Shown here: piece after piece, positions 1 to 8,727 of the stretch
Layout: each line of letters starts with the position of its first letter
Position numbering within the stretch: position 1 is the first letter of the stretch
Origin: Paraburkholderia aromaticivorans
Lineage (GTDB): Bacteria; Pseudomonadota; Gammaproteobacteria; Burkholderiales; Burkholderiaceae
NCBI RefSeq assembly: GCF_012689525.1
Contig: NZ_CP051514.1
Coordinates: 992,001 to 1,056,000 of the forward strand
Reading direction: 5' to 3'
Length of the DNA: 64,000 nt
Notes under the pieces: generated by a model
Told to the model about the DNA's origin: nothing
Seen by the model: the letters and a program-made list of their open reading frames with translations, nothing else
Databases searched by the model: none
Position numbers and translations under genes: made by a program

Positions 1-266
1 GATAGTCGCATGGCGATCGACTGGATTGAGTCGCCAGCAACAAGCGCCCGCGATATCTCTTCGCGTTTAGCCAGCGTCAATGCCAATCTCGGCCGGTGCC
101 TCTGGGGTGGCCGGATTCCGCCTGTCTCAGCCAGAATCCCTTGTACCGACGAGTGGTTCCGATCAAAAAGCTGGGCGATATGCTGGAGCGATTCACCCTT
201 CCGCCAGCGATCCCACATAAGCGCTTTCTGAGTCTCGGTGTAGTAAATCCGGCGTCGTTGTTTCAT
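1..266 (-). CDS. IS30-family transposase, N-terminal part (runs off window)
   Basis: The minus strand reads an open frame from ATG at 266 to the window edge (88 residues). It begins MKQRRRIYYTETQK and contains a helix-turn-helix (residues about 13-45, with KGESLQHIAQLFDRNHSSV) typical of the IS30 family N-terminus. Family members cut and rejoin DNA with a C-terminal DDE domain, which would lie left of the window. A likely element end follows upstream of the start, around 300-330, where GTGTTGCATCC and TTGAATCCGCC resemble IS30-type terminal repeats; that part is from memory. Family assignment is good; intactness cannot be judged. Confidence 0.82.
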   Translation of the reverse strand, partial: MKQRRRIYYTETQKALMWDRWRKGESLQHIAQLFDRNHSSVQGILAETGGIRPPQRHRPRLALTLAKREEISRALVAGDSIQSIAMRL

Positions 267-427
267 TTGCAACACTCCCACTGCTCACGCAGCTTCTAGC
301 GTGTTGCATCCACCGGTTGAATCCGCCAATACTCAACAGCCACCAAAGTACCCGACTGGTGCGTAATAGCGCATCGTCGATGCAGACTCAGGAACCAACG
401 TGCTACCGCGATCGATTCTTTTAAGCC

Positions 428-1303
428 TCAGGTGCAGTTAAAGTCGGAAGGCGCCCGATTGCCAAACCGTAAAGGATCGCCGTGTGCCGAAGTGAAGCCA
501 TAAAGTTCCGGACTGAGCGGCCCGTCCTCCCAAACGGACGGCCCGTCGGCCCATAGGAGCAGGCTCGCGCCGTAACGCGACGAAAACGCCACCTGCGTCT
601 CAGGTTCCATTACAACGAAGTCGCCCGCTTTCGCCGTCGACACTGCATCGCGCGCGACGAACGAGACATCCCCAGCAAGAACGAACATGTCGACCAGCGC
701 ACCGAGCCGATGCGCCGGTACCTTTGCGCCCGGCAAAAGCATGAGTTGCGTCATCCGACGCATGAGACGCGTATGCGCGTAGTCGTACACGAGCCGGCGC
801 GTCAAACCAGCGACGCGCGTGCCGCTCACCTGCACCGTGTCGAGCCCGATACTGAGGTCCGGTAAATGCTCGGGAAATTCGTTTTCAAAGTTCGTGTGGC
901 GATTGCCCGCGTGCAGCGAGTGCATAACGTCCGCGCCGTACGCGACCGGCCCTTCCATGCGTCCTACGGTCAGCGTGGGCAGATAGGCAATCGCATCGTG
1001 TGTCGAGCCCGCGAAGTTCACGCCGAGTTGTCCAGCGCCCGTAGTACCTTGATAGTCTGTCAGCGCGCCAGAGAGAAAATAGCTGAACGCGGTGCCGAGA
1101 TGCTGATGCACGCCTGTCCGCGCCAAGGTGTCGAACGACATGAAGCCGAACGAATGGCCGGTCCGGTCGTCGCGACGCACGATCTTTTGCGCCAGTCCGC
1201 TCTTGCCCACTCCCTGCCATGGGCTTTCCGACACGTCGAAAACATAGACGCCCGCCTCCCGTTGACCACGCGCGCCGCCACTCAATTCAACCGATGAATT
1301 CAT
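428..1303 (-). CDS. Cupin-domain protein (bicupin, ChrR/dioxygenase-like)
   Basis: A 291-residue cytoplasmic protein with two cupin-like halves. The first has a metal-ligand type HQH at residues 66-68 followed by a Gly-rich strand. The second (about residues 190-275) has LPGAKVPAHRLGALVDMFVLAGDV. Cupins of this layout include ring-cleaving or small-molecule dioxygenases and ChrR-type sensors; the substrate is unknown. The start at 1303 is chosen because GGAGG precedes it by six bases. A frame open up to 1348 would run through the operator-like palindrome and is unlikely to be translated. It is divergent from marR, with which it shares a promoter region, so it is probably a target of that repressor. 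Confidence 0.78.
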   Translation of the reverse strand: MNSSVELSGGARGQREAGVYVFDVSESPWQGVGKSGLAQKIVRRDDRTGHSFGFMSFDTLARTGVHQHLGTAFSYFLSGALTDYQGTTGAGQLGVNFAGSTHDAIAYLPTLTVGRMEGPVAYGADVMHSLHAGNRHTNFENEFPEHLPDLSIGLDTVQVSGTRVAGLTRRLVYDYAHTRLMRRMTQLMLLPGAKVPAHRLGALVDMFVLAGDVSFVARDAVSTAKAGDFVVMEPETQVAFSSRYGASLLLWADGPSVWEDGPLSPELYGFTSAHGDPLRFGNRAPSDFNCT

Positions 1304-1341
1304 TGCCGCCTCCATGTTGTCCGCAATCGTCGCCGACGATA

Positions 1342-1355
1342 TTATCATTTGATAT
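1342..1355. promoter_or_regulatory. Putative MarR operator between cupin gene and marR
   Basis: The sequence TTATCATTTGATAT is an imperfect inverted repeat (core TATCA-TT-TGATA) in an AT-rich stretch between two divergent genes. A near-identical, perfectly palindromic copy lies at 2867-2880 in the other divergent promoter region of the same cluster. MarR proteins typically bind 14-20 bp palindromes of this form. The assignment to the neighbouring MarR protein is inferred from position and repetition. Confidence 0.5.
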
Positions 1356-1451
1356 AATATAGTTGTAGCTCGTTCATGCCGTCAATGCTTCTTTTGGCTA
1401 CCCGGGCACCTCGCATAGAATCGTTCCCTCAGCACTGTCATTGAAACCGCC

Positions 1452-1937
1452 ATGCAATTCAAACAACTGCCTGCCTATCGGGTTCGCCGGGTCGCCGAAT
1501 CAATTCTCGACATGGCCGAGGAACTGTTCGCGCGCCACCTGGAAATTCGGGCGCTGGACTGGCGTGTACTCGTCAAACTGGCGGATGCGCCCGGCAGCAT
1601 CCCAACCGAAATTGGCCGCGACATGCTGCTCACGCCGGTGCAGACGGGGCGCAGCCTGCTGAAATTGCGCGACCTGAATCTCGTCGTTGCCGTGCCCGAC
1701 CCGAACGATGGCCGCGCCACCCGTTATACGCTGACGAAACCCGGCCGCAGCGCGTACGAAGCCGGCATGAAGATCGTGCTCGAGGTACAAAACTTTGCGC
1801 TGCGCGATTTGAGCGCGGTTGAAACGGTCGCGCTCAACGGCCTGCTCGACCGGCTGATTACGAGCACGGCATACTCGTCGGCGGACGTCGAGCGTCTCTC
1901 GCTCGCGTTGTTTGGCGGCAAGCGCAAAAGCGCATGA
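1452..1937 (+). CDS. MarR-family transcriptional regulator
   Basis: A 161-residue winged-helix protein. Residues about 35-110 form the wHTH: DWRVLVKLADAPGSIPTEIG, a recognition helix near LTPVQTGRSLLKLRDLNLV, and a wing with DPNDGRATRYTLT. The ends are helical, as expected for MarR dimerisation. MarR proteins usually repress neighbouring genes until a phenolic or related ligand binds. Two matching palindromes in the divergent promoter regions on either side of this gene (1342-1355 and 2867-2880) suggest it controls itself, the cupin gene, the SDR gene and the permease-SDR pair. Confidence 0.9.
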   Translation: MQFKQLPAYRVRRVAESILDMAEELFARHLEIRALDWRVLVKLADAPGSIPTEIGRDMLLTPVQTGRSLLKLRDLNLVVAVPDPNDGRATRYTLTKPGRSAYEAGMKIVLEVQNFALRDLSAVETVALNGLLDRLITSTAYSSADVERLSLALFGGKRKSA

Positions 1938-1982
1938 AGGCGGCGCAGGCACCTACGCCTGCACCGCGCTATCCGCTCCAGC

Positions 1983-2771
1983 CTATTGACGCGCATTTCG
2001 ATACGATTCAAACGACGCGCCGGTCACGAGCGACAACCCACCGTCGATGTCCAGCGTCGTTCCGGTAATCATCCGCGCAGCAGGACTGCCAAGGAAAAGA
2101 ATCGAAGCGGCCACGTCCTGCGGACTGAGCCAATCGCCCAGCGGCACCATCGCGGCCACTTTGCGCTGTTCTTCCTCGGAGATGACGCGCTGCGTCATCG
2201 CGGTCAGCACCGGGCCCGGACATACCGCGTTCACGCGAATGCCTTCATGAGCCAACTCGAAGGCGGCATGCCGCGTCAGGCCGAGCATGCCGGCCTTTGC
2301 CGCCGTATAGCTGACTCCGCCCGTGTACGACACGCGCTTGGCCGCCAGCGACGCGACGTTTACCACCGCACGGCCTGTTCCAGCCCTGAGCAGCGGCAGC
2401 ATTTGCTGCAGACAGAAGAAACTGCCCGACAGGTTGATCGACAGCACGCGCTGCCACTCGTCGCCGGTCGTCGTTTCGAACATGCCGCGCGAGACGATTC
2501 CCGCGCTATTGACGAGCAGATCAACCCGCTCGACCGATGCCATGCCTTGCTCCACCGCGGCGCGAATCGATGCTTCGGACCCGATGTCGACCTCCACCGA
2601 CGTAATCGTCCAACCCTTGTCCTTAAACTCCGCCTGCATGGCTTCCAGCGCGCCCGTATCGCGATCAAGTGCCACGATTCGCGCGCCCTGCTGCGCCGCA
2701 GCCTCCGCCGTTGCATAGCCAATGCCGCTCGCGGCGCCTGTAATTGCCACTGTCTTGCCGATGTAATCCAC
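1983..2771 (-). CDS. SDR-family NAD(P)-dependent oxidoreductase
   Basis: A 262-residue classical short-chain dehydrogenase. It shows the cofactor motif TGAASGIG (residues about 10-17), NSAG, catalytic Ser in NVASLAAK, and YTAAK as the catalytic Tyr-Lys pair. The C-terminus has the usual DIDGG. It probably interconverts a hydroxyl and keto group on the substrate imported by the divergent permease. The start is GTG at 2771, preceded by AGGAGG at ideal spacing; the frame stays open to 3131 but that part overlaps the divergent promoter and permease start and is not credible. It shares the operator region at 2867-2880 with the permease gene. Confidence 0.9.
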   Translation of the reverse strand: MDYIGKTVAITGAASGIGYATAEAAAQQGARIVALDRDTGALEAMQAEFKDKGWTITSVEVDIGSEASIRAAVEQGMASVERVDLLVNSAGIVSRGMFETTTGDEWQRVLSINLSGSFFCLQQMLPLLRAGTGRAVVNVASLAAKRVSYTGGVSYTAAKAGMLGLTRHAAFELAHEGIRVNAVCPGPVLTAMTQRVISEEEQRKVAAMVPLGDWLSPQDVAASILFLGSPAARMITGTTLDIDGGLSLVTGASFESYRNARQ

Positions 2772-2866
2772 GTCGCCTCCTGAGAAATCGGTCCTGCGGG
2801 CCGGCTTAGCGTTAGGGATTATCCCGACACGATAAGCGTTTTCGTTGCCCCGCTGAGCGGTATATA

Positions 2867-2880
2867 TTATCAATTGATAA
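2867..2880. promoter_or_regulatory. Putative MarR operator between SDR gene and MFS permease gene
   Basis: TTATCAATTGATAA is a perfect 14-bp palindrome in the 151-bp gap between the divergent SDR (start 2771) and permease (start 2923) genes, within an AT-rich stretch (TATATATTATC). Together with the related site at 1342-1355 it forms the best candidate recognition sequence for the MarR protein encoded between them. Confidence 0.55.
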
Positions 2881-2922
2881 CAATTTACGCCCACACGATC
2901 GTGTGTGTCAATGGAGACAAAG

Positions 2923-4266
2923 ATGAGTGGAACCCTCGAGACGACTTTCCCTGCGCAAGTGGACCGGGCGACCGACGCCAAGATATTCTGGCGCCTGATT
3001 CCGGTCATCCTGGTCAGCCTGATTGTCAACCAGCTGGACAAAGTTAACGTCGCCTTCGCCAAACTGCAGATGGCGCCGGACATCGGCCTGTCGAATACCG
3101 CGTACGGCCTGGGCGCGGGAATCTTCTTCATCGGCTATTGCATGTTCGAGGTACCAAGCAACATGCTGCTGCATCGGCTCGGCGCGCGGGTATGGATCAC
3201 ACGAATTCTACTGACATGGGGCGTATTGTCCGCATGCACGATGTTTGTGGTCGGGCCAAAGTCGTTCTACCTCGTGCGTTTTCTGCTGGGCGTTGCCGAA
3301 GCGGGTTTCTCGCCGGGCATCATGCTTTATGTAAGCCAGTGGTTTCCGGCACGCACCCGCGGCCGGATCATCGCCATTTTCATGACTGCCTTGCCGATCT
3401 CCGGCGTGATCGGCAGCCCGCTTTCCGCCTGGCTGATGACCTCGGCACCGGATTTCGCCGCGCTGCGCGGCTGGCAATGGATGTTCCTTTGCGAAGGCCT
3501 GCCCGCCATCCTCTGCGGCATCGCTTTCTGGTTTCTCGTGCCCGATCGTATTGACGACGCCACGTGGCTCGACGCGTCGGAGAAAGCGGCGCTCAAGGCC
3601 GAGGTGGGCGGAGTGAACGCGCATCATTCGGGAAGCTTCGCACGCGGCCTGTCCGATGCGCGAGTCTGGTTGCTGTGTCTGATTTATTTTGCCTTCGTAG
3701 CCGCGCTGTATGGCGTTAGCTTCTGGCTGCCGACGCTCGTCAAGGCGCTAGGGTTTAACGGAATCCGGCAGATTGGCCTGATGACCGCGCTACCCTACGC
3801 AGCCGCCGTCGTGACGATGCTTGTGCTGGCCTGGAACTCGGATCGCACCGGCGAGCGCCGTAAGCATCTCGCGCTAGCCGGCCTGTTCGGCGCAGCCTGT
3901 CTGATTCTAAGCGTGTTGCTGCGCGCTACGCCGATGTGGTCATTCGTCGCGTTGATCGCTGCAATGGCCGGAATTGTGACCACCATTCCGCTGTTCTGGA
4001 ATTTGCCCACGGCGTTTCTGAAAGGCGCAACGGCCGCGACGGGCTTTGCGTTGATTACGTCGATCGGCAATCTGTCAGGCTTCGTTGCGCCGTACCTGGT
4101 TGGCGTAGTCACCGACGCGACCGGCAGCACGGCATCGGGCATGTATGCACTTGCCGTTGCAGCAGTGGTTGGCGTTCTGCTGGTGTTCGCGGTTCCGGCT
4201 GCGCTCGTCGACCGCATGAACTCGAAGCGCCCAGCGAACACTATTGCCGCAGCGAGCCAGCAATGA
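2923..4266 (+). CDS. MFS permease, anion:cation symporter family
   Basis: A 447-residue inner-membrane transporter with about 12 hydrophobic segments. It carries family signatures such as NQLDKVNVAFAKLQM near the first helix, RFLLGVAEAGFSPG and SQWFPARTRGRI in the loop between helices 4 and 5. These resemble the phthalate/tartrate/hexuronate permease group, so the substrate is likely a small organic acid. The ATG at 2923 is preceded by GGAG at suitable spacing; earlier starts at 2905 and 2911 lack one. The stop overlaps the next SDR start (ATGA at 4263-4266), so the two are co-transcribed and translationally coupled. Confidence 0.92.
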   Translation: MSGTLETTFPAQVDRATDAKIFWRLIPVILVSLIVNQLDKVNVAFAKLQMAPDIGLSNTAYGLGAGIFFIGYCMFEVPSNMLLHRLGARVWITRILLTWGVLSACTMFVVGPKSFYLVRFLLGVAEAGFSPGIMLYVSQWFPARTRGRIIAIFMTALPISGVIGSPLSAWLMTSAPDFAALRGWQWMFLCEGLPAILCGIAFWFLVPDRIDDATWLDASEKAALKAEVGGVNAHHSGSFARGLSDARVWLLCLIYFAFVAALYGVSFWLPTLVKALGFNGIRQIGLMTALPYAAAVVTMLVLAWNSDRTGERRKHLALAGLFGAACLILSVLLRATPMWSFVALIAAMAGIVTTIPLFWNLPTAFLKGATAATGFALITSIGNLSGFVAPYLVGVVTDATGSTASGMYALAVAAVVGVLLVFAVPAALVDRMNSKRPANTIAAASQQ

Positions 4267-5060
4267 GTGCATCCCACGCTTCTCAGCTGAGTACGAGTGA
4301 CGATGCGCCGCCACGCATCGCCGTCGTAACGGGCGGCGCGACGGGCATTGGCGCCGCGATCGCCAGCGCACTTGCGGCGGATGGCTTCATGGTGGCCGTC
4401 GCCGACATCAACCTCGACGCGGCCCGCATGCACGCGGCAGCCATTGATGCGGCAAAGGGCAATGCGTGCGCAATATATCTCGACGTTGCCGACCCCTCGT
4501 CGGTCGACGCGGCCTTTGCTGAAATCAGGCAGACATTCGGCCGGTGCGACGTGCTGATTAACAACGCGGGGATCGCGGGCGTGTCCTCCTTTCTGGATTG
4601 TCCACTCGACGTCTGGTCACGCGTGCTCGCCACCAACGTCACCGGGCCGATGCTGTGCGGGCAGCGCGCAGCGCGCCTGATGACGATTCGCGGCTGGGGA
4701 CGTGTCGTCAATATCGCGTCCATTAGCGGCGTTCGGGCGAGCGCTGGCCGCACCGCGTACGGCACATCCAAGGCTGCATTGATCGGGCTCACGAGGCAAA
4801 TGGCCGTCGAACTCGCCGAAGCGGGGATCACCGTCAACGCCATTGCGCCGGGGCCGATCGAAACGCCGCTCACGCGTGACCATCACTCGGCCGAAACACG
4901 CAACGGCTATCACCGCACCGTGCCGATGCGCCGGTATGGCGAGCCGTCCGATGTCGCCGGGACGGTGTCGTTCCTGTGTTCGGAGCGCGCGGGATATATA
5001 ACCGGTCACATGGTGGCGGTCGATGGCGGATTCCTGGCGGCGGGCGTTCTCGACATCTAG
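4263..5060 (+). CDS. SDR-family oxidoreductase (FabG-like), coupled to permease
   Basis: A 265-residue classical SDR. It has TGGATGIG at residues about 22-29, INNAG near residue 100, catalytic Ser in NIASISG, and YGTSK as the Tyr-Lys pair. The C-terminal VDGGF is typical. Its start overlaps the permease stop by four bases, so it forms one operon with it. With the SDR at 1983-2771 the cluster encodes two dehydrogenases, suggesting successive oxidation or epimerisation of an imported hydroxy compound. The substrate cannot be read from the sequence. Confidence 0.92.
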   Translation: MSASHASQLSTSDDAPPRIAVVTGGATGIGAAIASALAADGFMVAVADINLDAARMHAAAIDAAKGNACAIYLDVADPSSVDAAFAEIRQTFGRCDVLINNAGIAGVSSFLDCPLDVWSRVLATNVTGPMLCGQRAARLMTIRGWGRVVNIASISGVRASAGRTAYGTSKAALIGLTRQMAVELAEAGITVNAIAPGPIETPLTRDHHSAETRNGYHRTVPMRRYGEPSDVAGTVSFLCSERAGYITGHMVAVDGGFLAAGVLDI

Positions 5061-5366
5061 CGGCGCCGCCTAGGCGATTGACATGAACGATTTGCGGGCG
5101 GCCGCTTTAGATTTTTGAAGGGCCGGTCGCGTCCTGCAGTCGGACGTCCGGAATTGGCCGAACCGGTCAGACGTTGAACCGGCGGAGCGGGCCCCTCAAA
5201 CCCCACGCGGTCTTGGACGCCGTTTCCCAAGCAACCAACCTTCCTCAACGAGCGGCGACCGTTGGCGCGCTTCTAGCGGCGGGAATACTCGTTGCGAAGG
5301 GATAGAGGGCCGCGCAGAATCGTGCAGTTGTACACGCGTGGCACTCACCTCTAACGGGAGCTTCGA
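5061..5366. other. Intergenic region, no gene seen
   Basis: About 300 bases between the SDR gene and the zinc alcohol dehydrogenase gene. No credible coding frame was found. The part just before 5367 presumably carries the promoter of the alcohol dehydrogenase gene; GGGAG lies shortly before its ATG. Confidence 0.5.
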
Positions 5367-6536
5367 ATGAGAGCACTACGCTGGCACGGCAAACATGACA
5401 TCCGTTGCGACACGGTTCCCGATCCGATCATCGAGGAGGGGCGCGACGCGATCATCAAGGTTTCGACGTGCGCCATTTGCGGCTCGGACCTTCACCTTTT
5501 CGACGGCTTCATGCCGACGATGGAAAGCGGCGACATCATGGGCCACGAGTTCATGGGTGAAGTGGTCGAAGTCGGCAAGGACAACATGGCATTGAGCGTT
5601 GGCGACCGCGTTGTCATTCCCTTCACGATCTTCTGCGGCGATTGTGAGCAGTGCAAGCGCGGCAATTTCTCCGTCTGCGAACGAAGTAACCGCAACCGGG
5701 AGAAGGCCGAGAAAGTATTTGGCCATGCAACTGCCGGACTGTTCGGATACTCGCATCTGACCGGTGGATACGCGGGCGGACAGGCGGAATACGTGCGCGT
5801 GCCCATGGCGGACACCACGCACGTCAAGATTCCGGAAGGACTGACTGACGAACAGGTTCTCTTTCTCGGCGACATTTTCCCGACAGGTTGGCAGGCCGCG
5901 ATGAATTGCGACATACAACCGGAGGATACGGTCGCCATTTGGGGCGCAGGCCCCGTCGGTCAGATGGCGATCCGCAGTGCGGTGCTGCTGGGAGCGCGGC
6001 AAGTGGTCGTCATTGACCGGGTACCGGAACGGCTCGCCATGGCGAAAGCCGGCGGCGCGAGCACGATCAATTTCGACGAGGAGAGCGTGCTCGACCGCCT
6101 GAAGGATCTGACCAACGGAAGGGGCCCTGAAAAATGTATTGACGCGGTCGGCATGGAATCCCATGCGACCCGCTCTTTCGACGCCATGTACGACCGTGTC
6201 AAACAGGCCGTGATGCTGGAGACGGACCGCCCGCACGTCTTGCGGGAAATGATCTACGTATGCCGCCCCGCGGGCACATTGTCCGTGCCGGGTGTATACG
6301 GCGGCCTGATCGACAAGATTCCGTTCGGCGCCTCAATGAATAAAGGCCTCACCTGGAAGATGGGTCAAACGCACGTCAACCGCTGGACCGACGATTTGTT
6401 GCACCGGATTCAGGAAGGGCAGATCGACCCGTCATTTGTCATCACGCATACGGTCTCTCTCGAAGAAGGGCCCGGCATGTACAAAACGTTTCGTGACAAG
6501 CAAGACGGCTGTATCAAGGTTGTCCTTAAGCCATGA
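5367..6536 (+). CDS. Zinc-dependent alcohol dehydrogenase (formaldehyde-dehydrogenase-like MDR)
   Basis: A 389-residue medium-chain dehydrogenase/reductase. The catalytic zinc site is CAICGSDLH (near residue 36) with GHEF; the structural zinc loop is [15 protein letters not shown] (about residues 91-105). The NAD-binding turn is GAGPVG (near 195). The long insert after the structural zinc, and the overall length, match the glutathione-independent formaldehyde dehydrogenase-like group, which oxidises small alcohols or aldehydes with NAD. It stands alone with its own leader. Similar genes occur in stress and low-oxygen clusters of Burkholderiales, but that comparison is from memory. Confidence 0.92.
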   Translation: MRALRWHGKHDIRCDTVPDPIIEEGRDAIIKVSTCAICGSDLHLFDGFMPTMESGDIMGHEFMGEVVEVGKDNMALSVGDRVVIPFTIFCGDCEQCKRGNFSVCERSNRNREKAEKVFGHATAGLFGYSHLTGGYAGGQAEYVRVPMADTTHVKIPEGLTDEQVLFLGDIFPTGWQAAMNCDIQPEDTVAIWGAGPVGQMAIRSAVLLGARQVVVIDRVPERLAMAKAGGASTINFDEESVLDRLKDLTNGRGPEKCIDAVGMESHATRSFDAMYDRVKQAVMLETDRPHVLREMIYVCRPAGTLSVPGVYGGLIDKIPFGASMNKGLTWKMGQTHVNRWTDDLLHRIQEGQIDPSFVITHTVSLEEGPGMYKTFRDKQDGCIKVVLKP

Positions 6537-7177
6537 ACTCGCCATCAATTTAGATGCAAATCTGAGCGCCCTGGAGCCGGCAACCTTCGAGCAAATCGAA
6601 GCCCGAAGTTTGCCGCCCTACTTCCTGCGTGGCTCCGCCGCATTCAGAAACGGATTGAAGCCGGCCGACTTTGCAGGCCGTTTCGGGCTGTCCGGGTGAG
6701 AACGAGGTCGCGTGGCTGACCGGGCACTACCGGACAGTTGCGCAATCAGTTCGCCACCGTCCGCTTCATCGACTTCGTCGGTGCGTCGCGTTTTATCCGG
6801 GTGTTGCGTCGTGGCTAATGTTCGCTGGCGTCTGCATCGATAGCCTGCTTTGGCGCCCCCTGCCCCGCGCTAATGTGCTCGACGATGCTCATAAAAGAGG
6901 AGCCCATCAGCAGAGCGCCCATCGTGGTGCCCTTGTCGATGACCAGTTGCTATCTGTCAGAGTAGTGGAAAGATCGGCCTGGTCGCCCTTACGGTTATCT
7001 TGGCTCTGCCTCGTGGGCCTGCATGAACAAGCAGCGCGATGGCATTCGCGGTTCCTTAATAGCGGCTCTCGCGAGTGAAAGTGCCGGCGTCCGCGGACAG
7101 CAATGGACGTTGCTTGGAGCTACTCACGCCGCGACGCGCATGCAGCGGTCCACGCTGAAAATCCAGGGAGACACAAA
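6537..7177. other. Gene-poor stretch, possible short remnants
   Basis: No complete gene is visible. On the minus strand near 6825-6960 a short frame reads GTTMGALLMGSSFMSIVEHIS and stops at both ends, which looks like the tail of a lost gene. On the plus strand directly after the dehydrogenase a start-less frame reads ALEPATFEQIEARSLPPYF. Neither can be assigned. Confidence 0.3.
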
Positions 7178-7497
7178 ACGCAGATCAGACAGGTGGTGAC
7201 AGCTGTAGTACTCCTCTTTGCCTCTACGTTGGCAGCGGCGCAGGGGGCAGGCGGTGGTGGCGGAGCAGGCGGTAGCAACGGTGGCGGTGCGGGACCCGCC
7301 GGTGCGGATTCGTCCGGTGGCGGCAGCGATAATCCCGCTGCTGGCGGGACAATGAGCCGGGCGCCGCGGGATCCGCTTCGTCAATGAGCCGCTCCAGTAG
7401 CCTGAAGAAATCCGCACACAAATCGATCAACAAGCCAGTAACGGGAATGGGCCAGGACGGTGACGAATGGTCCAATCAGACAAAGGGTGGCAAGTGA
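7178..7497 (+). pseudogene. Small Gly-rich secreted protein, frameshifted
   Basis: A frame with a signal peptide (RQVVTAVVLLFASTLAAAQ) leads into a Gly/Ala/Ser-rich stretch and stops at 7387. In the next frame the same kind of sequence continues as SASSMSRSSSLKKSAHKSIN and ends GDEWSNQTKGGK at 7497, so one base has been gained or lost between about 7340 and 7380. The start is also unclear: GGGAG precedes an ACG at 7178 where an ATG would be expected, and GTG at 7193 is the only standard alternative. It resembles two other low-complexity exported proteins in the window (8194-8517 and 60994-61314). Function unknown. Confidence 0.5.
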
Positions 7498-7593
7498 GGC
7501 TTCGCGAACTGACCCCGGACGGGATCGTAGTCATTAGTCGCTCGTATAGCTGGCGAGCCTGAAGCTTCGATCCCTGTTTCGGTCCGACGATCG

Positions 7594-7995
7594 TTAGGCG
7601 TTACCGAGGGGCGCCGCCGGCTGCAGTTGGCGACCGTCAGTCGTCCCGGGAGGCTCGGTCGATGTTGCGCTCGCCGCGCGCAGCGTCGCTCCGAATTCAT
7701 GCGCTCCGGAATCGAGCCGGGCGCTCATTACGACGCGCGGCGCCGTACTCCATGCAATACTCTCGCCAGCTGCGATCAGCGCGTCGACCGGCGCCACTGC
7801 CACTGCTGCGGCAAGCCCGTCTGCCGCAAGTGGAACGATGATGGGTTCCCTGAAAGCCCAAGTTCGGCAGTCGCATCGGCAGCCGGCGCGGCATCCAGTC
7901 CCCAAGCAGAAGCGGATGCCCGTCAGGCGGCCGACATGGCAGCGCGCGGAGTGGCCCGGGCCGCATGGTTCTCATTCGCAGCTAGTCCCACCCGA
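7594..7995 (-). pseudogene. Possible decayed gene, unknown family
   Basis: A minus-strand frame reads EPIIVPLAADGLAAAVAVAP and continues with alanine-rich, coding-like sequence to a stop at 7594. Upstream, the sequence that seems to belong to it (SASAWGLDAAPAADATAELG) lies in another frame and is preceded by a TGA. This would fit a gene with one frameshift and one stop, but no family is recognised and the region could be non-coding. Nothing else was seen between 7498 and 8193. Confidence 0.25.
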
Positions 7996-8193
7996 CAAAC
8001 GTAAGTTGTCGCGCGGCCCATCGTCACCTTTTGAAGAAAAGCGATTGTCCACAATATGGACCGCACCTTGGAACGATCGTCTTGCCCTGTCTATCCGGAC
8101 AGGTTGACCGAGAAGCCCTGGCGGTGCAGCGCGACAGAACAAGCCTGTCTCGGGCCCATAGCTCCGCTCCCGCGCCTGGGCCCAGGATGGATA

Positions 8194-8517
8194 CTAGCGG
8201 CCGTTTTGTTTTGAACGGCTAAGTCCGCTAGTGACGTCGCTGTTCGCGCCGCTCTTTGTACCCATATTTAACCCGTTGGTCTTCCCACTGTTGGAATGGG
8301 CGCTCGCAGCGCTGTCAGATCCGAAATCAACACCGGTTCTCGCCCGAGCGTCGGTACGCGTGTCCCCCGGCGAACCGTAGCCCTCCTGGTTCAGGGCATT
8401 TGCGGAGCCGGCGGATGTTGGGACCCCTGCAGCGCCATCGGCAGCTCGCGCGCTTGCTGCAGACGACAATGCGACGACAAGAGCCAAAACAACAACCGAC
8501 CTGGTCATAGGTTTCAC
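8194..8517 (-). CDS. Small exported Ser/Asn/Gly-rich protein
   Basis: A 107-residue protein with a clear signal peptide (RSVVVLALVVALSSAASARA, cut near residue 25). The mature part is low-complexity: rich in Ser, Gly, Asn, Ala and Thr, without Cys, and with LNQEGYGSPGDTRTDARAR and NGLNMGTKSGANSD. It is probably periplasmic or secreted and disordered. The start is GTG at 8517 after GGGGG; ATG at 8508 is possible. Similar small exported proteins are common in Burkholderiales stress clusters, but no function is known to me. Confidence 0.65.
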   Translation of the reverse strand: MKPMTRSVVVLALVVALSSAASARAADGAAGVPTSAGSANALNQEGYGSPGDTRTDARARTGVDFGSDSAASAHSNSGKTNGLNMGTKSGANSDVTSGLSRSKQNGR

Positions 8518-8727
8518 GGCTTAACCCCCAAAGCAGGCAAGCGCCCGCATTCCTATGCACCGACGGCGCAAGGTGCGTGCCTCGCGCCGTCGATTCGTAA
8601 CTTTTAGGCTGTGCGCGTTGGCGCGGATAACTAACTGGCTGAGCGCGGGCACTGATCATGCGGATAGAGAGGCTGATCCGCTGGATTCCGATGCCGGATG
8701 ACGCGTGATATTTCGAGGACTTCGAAC

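Noticed and set aside
1986..2783. A 265-codon plus-strand frame antisense to the first SDR gene
   Set aside because: His/Arg-rich translation without any motif, opposite a complete SDR.
2772..3131. A 120-codon extension of the minus-strand SDR gene
   Set aside because: It would run across the operator region and the start of the divergent permease gene. The GTG at 2771 has a perfect AGGAGG and matches where SDR similarity begins.
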